This document shows, in pieces, positions 5,827-11,691 of a DNA stretch of 13,887 nucleotides. Source of the stretch: Spirochaetaceae bacterium (GTDB lineage Bacteria > Spirochaetota > Spirochaetia > Treponematales > Breznakiellaceae); assembly GCA_031256815.1 (NCBI GenBank), contig JAIRPU010000098.1, positions 1-13,887 of the forward strand, given 5' to 3'. A program made the translations under genes and the position numbers. The notes under the pieces were generated by a model. It ran no database searches and was not told the origin of the DNA. It saw only the letters and a list, made by a program, of their open reading frames with translations. Numbering within the stretch: position 1 is the stretch's first letter; every line of letters starts with the position of its first letter.

Positions 5827-8196
5827 TTATGGGTTTACAGGCTGTACATATCTTATTGTTGCATGACCGTTGCCGTAAATATGGTTAAGGCGCAGGTCTT
5901 TTTCCGGGTCGTTCTTGTATGCGTCGTAATTTGTCGCGTCTGGCAATGTGTTCGTTATATTGACTTCCATAAAGTTTGAGCCGCCGCCGCCTGAGGCCGT
6001 CCATACCATGTGCCGTTTGTTGTCATATTTTGCAACAGAATGGCCGCCTTTATAGCCGCCGCCGCCGCCGCCGCCGCCTTCCCAAGCCTCTTCATCGGTA
6101 TAATCCGCGCCGGGGCCGCCTTGCCAGTCTTGCAGCGCGGCAACCTTGCCTTTTTGGTTTGAATTTGGGGAGATATATTCATCTTCATCAGCCAATAAAA
6201 ACGGCTTGCCGTAATAGTAGTACTCCGAATTGGCTTTTTTGGCCGAATAAAGGTAAGCGGAATCAGTTGGACTACTGCCTTTTGCAGAGCCATTGGTTGA
6301 ACCTGAGTACGCGCCCGAAATATGAAGGTCGTCCGCCCAGCCGCCGCGTATGCCCGGCCAAAAGGTATTTGCCGTGTCAACGTTAGCCACCTGCCCTGCG
6401 CCGCCGCCGCCGGCTGCTACCATTACCCGTCTGTTTATATTGTATAAGCCGCTGGTCGTACCGGCATTTGTACCTGTGCTATCAGCACTCATGCCTCTAT
6501 CCCACCCGGTGGAACCGGAAGAGTTGCCATTAACAGAGTCAATGCGAACATCGGTCGCGCCGCCGCCTGAAGCTCCGGAAGAATAGTTAGCATGAGCGAC
6601 TCCGCCATGCCCGCCGCCATTCCAGCCTCCTGGTTTTGCGCCCCAAAAAAGAGAATTATTGGTATTTGTTTTTGTGTAATTCGAATTATTAGGGTTGCTG
6701 CTTAGAGGATACCTTGGACGCAGGGCGTTAAAAACCTTATTCCCGCTTGCGTCTGTGTTATAATCGGCAAGGGCCGTGCCTTCGCCTTCGCCGCCTATAA
6801 AGAACTTTAATATTTGCCCTTTATTCAAATCAATTCTCCCTTTGACATGACCGCCTTTGCCGCCAAGCGCCGGCAAGTCGTTTTTTGACCAAATATGCCC
6901 GCCCGATGCGCCCCAAAGCTCAATTTCGTAGGTGCCGTCTTTTCCGATTGTTACAGATTGAACACGCGGCTTGCCCGGGACATGATTTGCAAACGTATTG
7001 TCGTTTATTTGCGGGTAAACAGCGTACTGTAAGTTAATAATAGAGGGCAGGTATGCATCCGAGTTCCAACCTGGGTCGTCGAGAAGCTCCTGAATTTGAT
7101 CACATAGAGTAGCCATAGCGCCATAATCGTAGTAAAGGTATCTGTATTCTTCTACTTTTGGCTTTCCTGTCTCGTCTAATTCATCAATAGTAACCTCTAC
7201 TATCCGCTCTGTGCCCTGAACCAGCCGGCTTGCCTCTTGCATATACTGTTCCATTTGATTGGCAAGAGCCTCAGCCGCCGCTTCGAAGGGAACTAACGGA
7301 TCTGTTACAAGCCCGGAGCCAATAACATATTCATCTTTTAGATTAACAGCGGGCCCAACCTGTTTTGAGGCAAGTTCATCGATAAGCTGCTCTATTCGCT
7401 GCTTTCCGCTAAGCGCGCCTGAATTTTCTTCCCATAGCGCATAAACAACACATTGCGTTAAATTTTGCGGGAATTGCTCGCCGGCGCTTGGCGCAAGAAA
7501 GCTCTGTAAGTTGGAGGGCAGCCTGCCGTCCGACTGGCGTATTTCAGAATCTTTTTGAAATGACCAGCCTTTAAAATCGTAATAGCTCTGCCCAACACGG
7601 GAAGGGCTTGTGCTGTCGTTATAATCGACAAAATGGGGCATATAGAAGTTAACGGTTACACTATTAACCATGTTGCTATATTCAAATGCCGGTTCATCAG
7701 GAGTCATAGAATAGTCATAGTAGTAATATCCCTTTGTAACTCCATCGGGGCCTATCCACCAATTCCAGTTGAGCGGCTGGCCGTTTCCGTCCGTTTCGCG
7801 GGTGTCGTCCGGGGCTGCCTCTTTAAAAAGGAGGCCGGTTGTAATGTCGTAATTCGGGTCTCCAGGGCTGAACTTATCCGGTATAGGCGGGAAAAGCCAA
7901 CCCCCCGCAACGTTAGTGGGGGCCTGCAGGCCGGCCTCTATTTGCGCCTGATAGTAATCCTGGTCAACAGGATTTCCGCTTTCGTCTTTCCACTCTACGA
8001 TAACTTCTTTAAGAGCGTAAACAAGCGTGATTCTGTCTTTTTCGCTTTCTCCTGCCGGATTGTTGTACATAACGTGCTTTAATGACATATTAAAATTGGG
8101 GTCCCAGTAATTTACCGGCGGCGATAATTTACTGTCAACTTTGCACGCTCCCCATGCTAAACATGAGAATAACAAAATAGTAAGTTTGTGTTTCAT
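5827..8196 (-). CDS. putative surface lipoprotein with ALK/LTK-like glycine-rich domain
   Basis: Large exported protein of 789 aa. Residues 1-17 form a short hydrophobic signal (LTILLFSCLAWGA) ending at C18, a plausible relaxed spirochaetal lipobox; W at -3 is unusual, so lipidation is uncertain. Residues about 180-257 (YDFKGWSF ... VVYALWEE) look like a degenerate Listeria-Bacteroides (Flg_new, InlB B-like) repeat. From about 420 to 785 the sequence matches the pattern of the glycine-rich domain family that includes the ALK/LTK receptor ectodomain: TYEIELWGASGG, GGKGGHVKG, GGGATDVR (544-551), RVMVAAGGGGAG (590-601), a run of eight Gly (707-714), ASGGGGSNF and GNGHATIRY (775-783). A strong Shine-Dalgarno (AAGGAGT) lies 6 nt before the ATG. 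The gene has its own promoter/operator region and a terminator. Function is unknown; adhesion or cell-surface display is a guess. Confidence 0.85.
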   Translation of the reverse strand: MKHKLTILLFSCLAWGACKVDSKLSPPVNYWDPNFNMSLKHVMYNNPAGESEKDRITLVYALKEVIVEWKDESGNPVDQDYYQAQIEAGLQAPTNVAGGWLFPPIPDKFSPGDPNYDITTGLLFKEAAPDDTRETDGNGQPLNWNWWIGPDGVTKGYYYYDYSMTPDEPAFEYSNMVNSVTVNFYMPHFVDYNDSTSPSRVGQSYYDFKGWSFQKDSEIRQSDGRLPSNLQSFLAPSAGEQFPQNLTQCVVYALWEENSGALSGKQRIEQLIDELASKQVGPAVNLKDEYVIGSGLVTDPLVPFEAAAEALANQMEQYMQEASRLVQGTERIVEVTIDELDETGKPKVEEYRYLYYDYGAMATLCDQIQELLDDPGWNSDAYLPSIINLQYAVYPQINDNTFANHVPGKPRVQSVTIGKDGTYEIELWGASGGHIWSKNDLPALGGKGGHVKGRIDLNKGQILKFFIGGEGEGTALADYNTDASGNKVFNALRPRYPLSSNPNNSNYTKTNTNNSLFWGAKPGGWNGGGHGGVAHANYSSGASGGGATDVRIDSVNGNSSGSTGWDRGMSADSTGTNAGTTSGLYNINRRVMVAAGGGGAGQVANVDTANTFWPGIRGGWADDLHISGAYSGSTNGSAKGSSPTDSAYLYSAKKANSEYYYYGKPFLLADEDEYISPNSNQKGKVAALQDWQGGPGADYTDEEAWEGGGGGGGGYKGGHSVAKYDNKRHMVWTASGGGGSNFMEVNITNTLPDATNYDAYKNDPEKDLRLNHIYGNGHATIRYVQPVNP
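6055..6078. repeat. (GCC)8 trinucleotide tract inside the lipoprotein gene
   Basis: Eight perfect GCC units on the plus strand encode eight consecutive glycines (residues 707-714) on the minus strand. Replication slippage here would change the glycine count without shifting the frame. Confidence 0.85.
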
Positions 8197-8213
8197 TTTT
8201 TACTCCTTATGGT

Positions 8214-8235
8214 AAGCTGCTGAAACAAGCAGCTT
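8214..8235 (-). promoter_or_regulatory. 5'-UTR stem-loop of the lipoprotein mRNA
   Basis: AAGCTGCT (8214-8221) pairs perfectly with AGCAGCTT (8228-8235) around a 6-nt loop. On the minus strand it lies just upstream of the Shine-Dalgarno and, if the promoter at 8242-8271 is right, at the very 5' end of the mRNA, where it could protect the transcript or tune translation. Confidence 0.5.
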
Positions 8236-8241
8236 TTTAAT

Positions 8242-8271
8242 ATTAACATTCAATGAATGTTATACTGACAA
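8242..8271 (-). promoter_or_regulatory. promoter with overlapping palindromic operator, lipoprotein gene
   Basis: On the minus strand, TTGTCA (8271-8266, 5/6 of consensus), an 18-bp spacer and GTTAAT (8247-8242) form a promoter. A perfect 19-bp palindrome with 9-bp arms (TAACATTCA at 8244-8252, centre 8253, TGAATGTTA at 8254-8262) fills the spacer and part of the -10, as a repressor operator would. I cannot name the regulator. Confidence 0.5.
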
Positions 8272-8400
8272 TATAATAAAATTATCGGCTTAAAGCAATA
8301 ATTTTTATTATTTTAAGCCGTCTTTTGCCTAAAACCGCCGCAAAAGCGGAATTTTCCAGCGCAGATTCTGTAATTCCGGCTTTTTTATGCCGGCGGTCAG
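8272..8400. other. non-coding stretch upstream of the tandem repeats
   Basis: No convincing gene. The main visible structure is an imperfect AT-rich inverted repeat at 8286-8320: CGGCTTAA pairs with TTAAGCCG, and inside it AATAA pairs with TTATT. Frames crossing this stretch continue through the 30-bp repeats and look spurious. Confidence 0.5.
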
Positions 8401-8525
8401 GCGCAGAATGCGCGGTTTTGGCACTGCCAGACGCAGAATGCGCGGTTTTGGCACGGCCAGGCGCAGAATGCGCGGTTTTGGCACGGCAAGGCGCAGAATG
8501 CGCGGTTTTGGCACGGCAAGGCGCA
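8401..8525. repeat. four tandem 30-bp repeats (minisatellite)
   Basis: Four head-to-tail 30-bp units (8401-8430, 8431-8460, 8461-8490, 8491-8520) and a 5-bp start of a fifth. Units 3 and 4 are identical; units 1 and 2 differ by a few bases near their ends, and faint similarity continues into 8391-8400. Each unit opens with the hairpin GCGCA-GAA-TGCGC and continues GGTTTTGGCA. There are no spacers, so it is not CRISPR. Because 30 is a multiple of 3, several frames stay open on both strands, which produces misleading ORFs. Confidence 0.95.
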
Positions 8526-8607
8526 AAAACTGCCATGCGCGCTTTTCGGAAGCAGACGTGCATAAATAAAATCGTTTAACATTATTTAAAGAATAAAATC
8601 TTTTTGC

Positions 8608-8700
8608 CGACAATAGTAATGTCAGGGGTATAGTTCCCCTCCCAAATCACTATACCCTTGATTGCCTCAAGGGCATGGCCGGTGCAAACCGGCCTTTTTT
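8608..8700 (+). ncRNA. candidate structured small RNA
   Basis: No plus-strand gene lies upstream or downstream, yet the region ends in a strong plus-strand terminator. Fold B has a 12-bp stem (8623-8634 with 8649-8660, one G-U) closing the C-rich loop TCCCCTCCCAAATC, then a 4-bp hairpin (TGCC/GGCA). Fold A instead forms AGGGG/CCCCT (8624-8628 with 8636-8640) and CCCTTG/CAAGGG (8655-8660 with 8668-8673). The two folds exclude each other. The C-rich loop could pair with Shine-Dalgarno-like GGAGG. A promoter is only weakly suggested (TAAAAT at 8594-8599, no good -35), so the 5' end is a guess. Confidence 0.4.
8677..8700 (+). terminator. strong plus-strand intrinsic terminator
   Basis: GGCCGGT (8677-8683) pairs perfectly with ACCGGCC (8688-8694) around a GCAA loop and is followed by six T. 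The T-run is only on the plus strand, so it ends a plus-strand transcript, not the minus-strand symporter gene that stops at 8712. Confidence 0.85.
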
Positions 8701-8711
8701 ATTGAATGAGT

Positions 8712-10175
8712 TTATCCGGCAAGCGGCGGAAGTTCACAGCTTTCGCGTTTTGAAGGAAATATCAAACTAAACAGCATAAAAACTACAAACGCGCATACAA
8801 GACCGGGAATAACAGACTGCCCTTCCCAGCCAAAAAAAGTCAGCCCGGATATAAGCTTTCGTTCATAAATAACAGAAACTACGCTGCCGGCCAAAAGCGA
8901 CGCTATAGCGCCGGCGCTCGACGCCTTTTTCCAGTAATGCCCTATAACATAGGGGAAGAAGGCTCCCGCGGCTCTAAGCGTAAAACTGAACATCAAAAGC
9001 GCTATGATGCTTGTCGCGCTAAGCGCCACAAAAAGCCCTATCGCGCCAACGGCAACCATCGTAATCTGGGTTACGCGCATTACTTCGCGGTCGCTCGCGT
9101 CTTTTCGTATATACTGCTTGTAAATGTCATTTCCAAAAATTGAACCCGCGCCGAGCATATCGCTGTCCGCGCTGGACATGGTTGCCGAAATTATTCCGGA
9201 AAACAGCAGGCCGCAAATTATCGCCGGCATTACAATTGTTGCAAGTACAGGCAGCGAATAGCGTGAGCCCTGCGATAAAATCAGACTTGAATCGACCTTT
9301 CCCATATTAACAAGGGCAAGGGTTATTATGCCAAGAATAGTTGGAATAAAAGCATAAATGCCGTTAACAATCGCGGCTATTATAGAGCCTTGTTTTGCCG
9401 CTTTGCCGTCTCTTGCGGAATAATACCTGGAAACCGCCTCCTGTCCAACCGTAAATGTAGCCAAATACATTATTATAAGCGCTATAATCGCTTTTGGGCC
9501 GCCTATGCCGCGCCAAATATGCCAGGTTTCTTCGGGAACATTTTGTTTAATCTGCTCCCAGCCGCCTGCAAAATTTATTGCAAACGGAACGGCAACCAAC
9601 ATTCCAAGCACGATAAGCCCTACCTGTACAAAATCAGTTATGGCTACGCTCCACATACCGCCCATAACCGCGTATGCGGTAACAACTATTGATACAATTA
9701 CAAGCGCGAGTTTTGGGCTTATTCCAAGCATAACGGAAAGTATTGTGGAAGATGCCATAAACTGTCCGGCGGTAAGCCCAATTAACGGTAAAAACATGGT
9801 AATAGATGTAAAAATTCCCGCAACAGCGCCATATTTACGCCTGAAGTATTCAGGCACTGTCTTTACTTCGCTTGAACGCAGTTTTGGGGCAATAAACGTA
9901 AGAATTATAAACGCTATGCCCATTGTAAGCACATACCACGAAGCAGAAAGCCCCCACTGCGCCTTGCCAAGACTACTGGCGTTTTCAACAACTCCAAGCG
10001 AAGAACCGCCGCCTATCTCTGTAGCCGCAAGGGTGCCGGCCATTAAAATTGGCCCCATGCGCCTGCCCGCAACCATAAAATCCGTAGAGGATTTTATTCG
10101 TTTAGATGCCATATACCCTATTCCGAGCATAGCTAACATATAAACAGCGACTACTATAATTATTGTTACCTGCAT
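8712..10175 (-). CDS. sodium:solute symporter (SSS family)
   Basis: Inner-membrane transporter that couples uptake of an organic solute to Na+ entry. The 487-aa product has the length and about 12-13 hydrophobic segments of the family (TC 2.A.21, LeuT fold). Family marks are GRRMGPILMAGTLAATEIGGGS in the first helices, PEYFRRKYG (108-116), GGMWSVAITDFVQ (172-184), GQEAVSRYYSARDGKAAKQG (244-263) and ISATMSSADSDMLGAGS (329-345), whose adjacent serines match the usual Na2 site. A strong Shine-Dalgarno (AGGAGG) lies 6 nt before the ATG. It has its own promoter at 10222-10250. The solute cannot be read from sequence; the neighbouring dehydrogenase and sugar kinase suggest a sugar, polyol or sugar acid. 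No terminator is seen on its strand just after 8712. Confidence 0.93.
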   Translation of the reverse strand: MQVTIIIVVAVYMLAMLGIGYMASKRIKSSTDFMVAGRRMGPILMAGTLAATEIGGGSSLGVVENASSLGKAQWGLSASWYVLTMGIAFIILTFIAPKLRSSEVKTVPEYFRRKYGAVAGIFTSITMFLPLIGLTAGQFMASSTILSVMLGISPKLALVIVSIVVTAYAVMGGMWSVAITDFVQVGLIVLGMLVAVPFAINFAGGWEQIKQNVPEETWHIWRGIGGPKAIIALIIMYLATFTVGQEAVSRYYSARDGKAAKQGSIIAAIVNGIYAFIPTILGIITLALVNMGKVDSSLILSQGSRYSLPVLATIVMPAIICGLLFSGIISATMSSADSDMLGAGSIFGNDIYKQYIRKDASDREVMRVTQITMVAVGAIGLFVALSATSIIALLMFSFTLRAAGAFFPYVIGHYWKKASSAGAIASLLAGSVVSVIYERKLISGLTFFGWEGQSVIPGLVCAFVVFMLFSLIFPSKRESCELPPLAG

Positions 10176-10221
10176 ATTTTCCTCCTAAAGAATATTTAAT
10201 GCAAAAGTCTAATTTATGCCG

Positions 10222-10250
10222 ATTATAACGCCGGTACATGAATTTAGCAA
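10222..10250 (-). promoter_or_regulatory. promoter of the symporter gene
   Basis: TTGCTA (10250-10245), 17 bp, perfect TATAAT (10227-10222) on the minus strand. The predicted start near 10215 gives a leader of about 40 nt. The -35 abuts the T-run of the terminator of the preceding gene. Confidence 0.7.
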
Positions 10251-10251
10251 C

Positions 10252-10285
10252 AAAAAAATGCCGGCAGCCCCAGAGCCGCCGGCAT
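10252..10285 (-). terminator. intrinsic terminator of the dehydrogenase gene
   Basis: On the minus strand, ATGCCGGC (10285-10278) pairs perfectly with GCCGGCAT (10265-10258) around a 12-nt loop, followed by T through 10252. It lies about 23 bp after the dehydrogenase stop codon and separates it from the symporter gene. Confidence 0.8.
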
Positions 10286-10308
10286 ATAAACAGTGATAAT
10301 AAAAAGTT

Positions 10309-11067
10309 TTATAAAACCATAAAACCAGAAACTTCAATGCGCTGCGCCGTAATCCAGCCGGCGTCATCTGTGCAAAGAAATGCGGCAAGGCCGCCAACAT
10401 CTTTTGGCCGGCCGGCTGCGTCAAAAACCGGAGCCGCCTTTTCGTTAACGTTATTTACGGCCTTATCATTTGCTAAATCTTCAGCAGGGCATGTTGCTAT
10501 TGGGCCCGGCGCAATAGCGTTTACCCTTATTTTCTTTGACGAAAGCTCTTTTGCCAAACAACGGGTAAGCGTTTCAACAGCGCCTTTCATGGAAGCGTAA
10601 GCCGAAAACCCAGGCATACTTGCCTGTGTCAGCCTGCTTGATATGTTTACAATGCAGCCGCCTTCATTTAAATAATTTAACGCTTTTTGAACAAGAAAAT
10701 AAACGCCTTTGAATTGCACGTTCATTAGTTCATCGAACTGTTTTTCGGAAGTTTCCGCAAAAGGAACCTGTAGCCCCATACCGGCATTATTTATTAAATA
10801 ATCAAAATGATCCGTGTTAAAATTCTCTTTTAATGCCTTTGCAGCCTGTTCAAAGAAAGTATCAAAAGTATTTATTTCGCCTGCGCTTAAACGCAAGGCA
10901 ACAGCATTGCCGCCGATATTTTTAATTTCCGAAACCACTTTTAAGGCTTCTTCTTTTTTGTTGTGATATGTAATAATTAAATTAATTTTTTTTTCGGCAA
11001 GTTTTAATGCTATATTTTTTCCAATCCCGCGACTGGCGCCCGTTACAAGGGCAATTTTATTAGCCAT
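10309..11067 (-). CDS. short-chain dehydrogenase/reductase (SDR, FabG-like)
   Basis: NAD(P)-dependent oxidoreductase with a Rossmann fold. The 252-aa product is a classical SDR: cofactor motif T9-GASRGIG16, N93-N-A-G96, and a catalytic set N116, S143/S144, Y157 and K161 in the YxxxK motif (Y-A-S-M-K). The segment RVNAIAPGPI follows as usual. R13 after the glycine motif and the FabG-like end GWITAQRIEVSG suggest NADPH or a sugar/polyol substrate, but SDR substrates cannot be read reliably. The usual GQ before RIEVSG is AQ here, and the final G-G of the family is G-F. A strong Shine-Dalgarno (AGGAGGT) lies 7 nt before the ATG. The gene is flanked by terminators on both sides (11111-11148 and 10252-10285), so it appears to be a single-gene transcript, though its function probably relates to the kinase and symporter. 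Confidence 0.92.
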   Translation of the reverse strand: MANKIALVTGASRGIGKNIALKLAEKKINLIITYHNKKEEALKVVSEIKNIGGNAVALRLSAGEINTFDTFFEQAAKALKENFNTDHFDYLINNAGMGLQVPFAETSEKQFDELMNVQFKGVYFLVQKALNYLNEGGCIVNISSRLTQASMPGFSAYASMKGAVETLTRCLAKELSSKKIRVNAIAPGPIATCPAEDLANDKAVNNVNEKAAPVFDAAGRPKDVGGLAAFLCTDDAGWITAQRIEVSGFMVL

Positions 11068-11110
11068 TTTATACCTCCTAAAATAACTTATTTAATTTTA
11101 CTAATTTTTT

Positions 11111-11148
11111 AAAAAATTTGGGCGCATTTTTGCTTTCGCAAAAGCGCC
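11111..11148 (-). terminator. intrinsic terminator upstream of the dehydrogenase gene
   Basis: On the minus strand, GGCGC and TTTTGC pair with GCAAAA and GCGCC around a 4-nt loop (11121-11148, two-base bulge), followed by CAAATTTTTT. It would stop transcripts coming from the kinase or GC-rich island before the dehydrogenase gene. The T-run is part of a 16-bp palindrome AATTTTTTAAAAAATT (11103-11118). Confidence 0.6.
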
Positions 11149-11149
11149 A

Positions 11150-11691
11150 AGGTTGCGCCCGCAGGGCGTAGATAACCTCGGTTGCACGCGCTGGCGCAGG
11201 ATAAGGTGACAGCACACAGCAAAGTGAGGCGGGTTTTATCCCGCCGTCCGCGCCCGCACTTTCCGCTACAATTTGCTTTGCTTCGCTTGCAAATTCCGCT
11301 TCAATCGCTTGCGCGTTTACGGCAGTCGCGAAGCGCGCCTGCCCAGCCCGCTGCGCGGGCTGCCCCACCGCGCCGCCGGTGTGTTTCCGCGGCCTGCGCG
11401 TTTGCGCCGGCCGCGGCTGGCGATAACGCCGCGCAAAGCGCGGCCGCCTACAGCGCGGGCGACCACATCTCCTGCCGCGCCCGCCTGCGGCGGACGTGAG
11501 GTGGAGGCCGACTGCGGCGGGCGCGGCCACCGCCGCGCCGCGTCCCCGCGCTTGCGCGCGGGCAAAAAAAAGGCCGTCCGCGTCCACCCGCGCCGCGAAG
11601 CGGCGCGGGCATAAACAATGCAATAAAAATCCACAAGGATTTTTATTGCATTACTATTTTAGACACCGGTCGTCCGCGCCCGCTGCGCGGG
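11150..11691. repeat. GC-rich, palindrome-dense intergenic island
   Basis: About 540 bp with far higher GC than the flanking genes, packed with inverted repeats: GGCGGG/CCCGCC (11228-11245), CAGCCCGC-TGC-GCGGGCTG (11344-11362), CCCGCGC-TTGC-GCGCGGG near 11548-11566, a 10-bp stem with GAA loop (11587-11609), and GCCCGC-TGC-GCGGGC again at 11678-11692. The 13-bp word CGTCCGCGCCCGC occurs at 11245 and 11671. Frames are open on both strands only because stop codons are rare at this composition; none has a ribosome binding site or recognisable domain. I see no gene here. Confidence 0.7.
11617..11652 (-). terminator. long perfect hairpin after the kinase gene
   Basis: A perfect 16-bp stem (AATGCAATAAAAATCC with its complement, 11617-11632 and 11637-11652) with an ACAA loop lies 40 bp after the kinase stop codon. 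It is AT-rich inside a GC-rich region. No pure T-run follows on either strand, so it may be a transcript-end or processing signal rather than a textbook terminator. Confidence 0.5.

Noticed and set aside
8286..8320. Intrinsic terminator in the AT-rich inverted repeat
   Set aside because: No gene on either strand ends just before it and no T-run follows the stem.
8401..8525. CRISPR array
   Set aside because: The 30-bp units are directly adjacent with no unique spacers and no cas genes are present.
8282..8613. Overlapping ORFs with repeated 10-residue units on both strands across the tandem repeats
   Set aside because: The 30-bp period keeps several frames open at once; none has a Shine-Dalgarno or recognisable domain.
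11078..11623. 181-aa minus-strand ORF and overlapping plus-strand ORFs in the GC-rich island
   Set aside because: High GC makes stops rare in all frames; composition is Arg/Ala/Pro-rich without domains, and the frame runs across a probable terminator.
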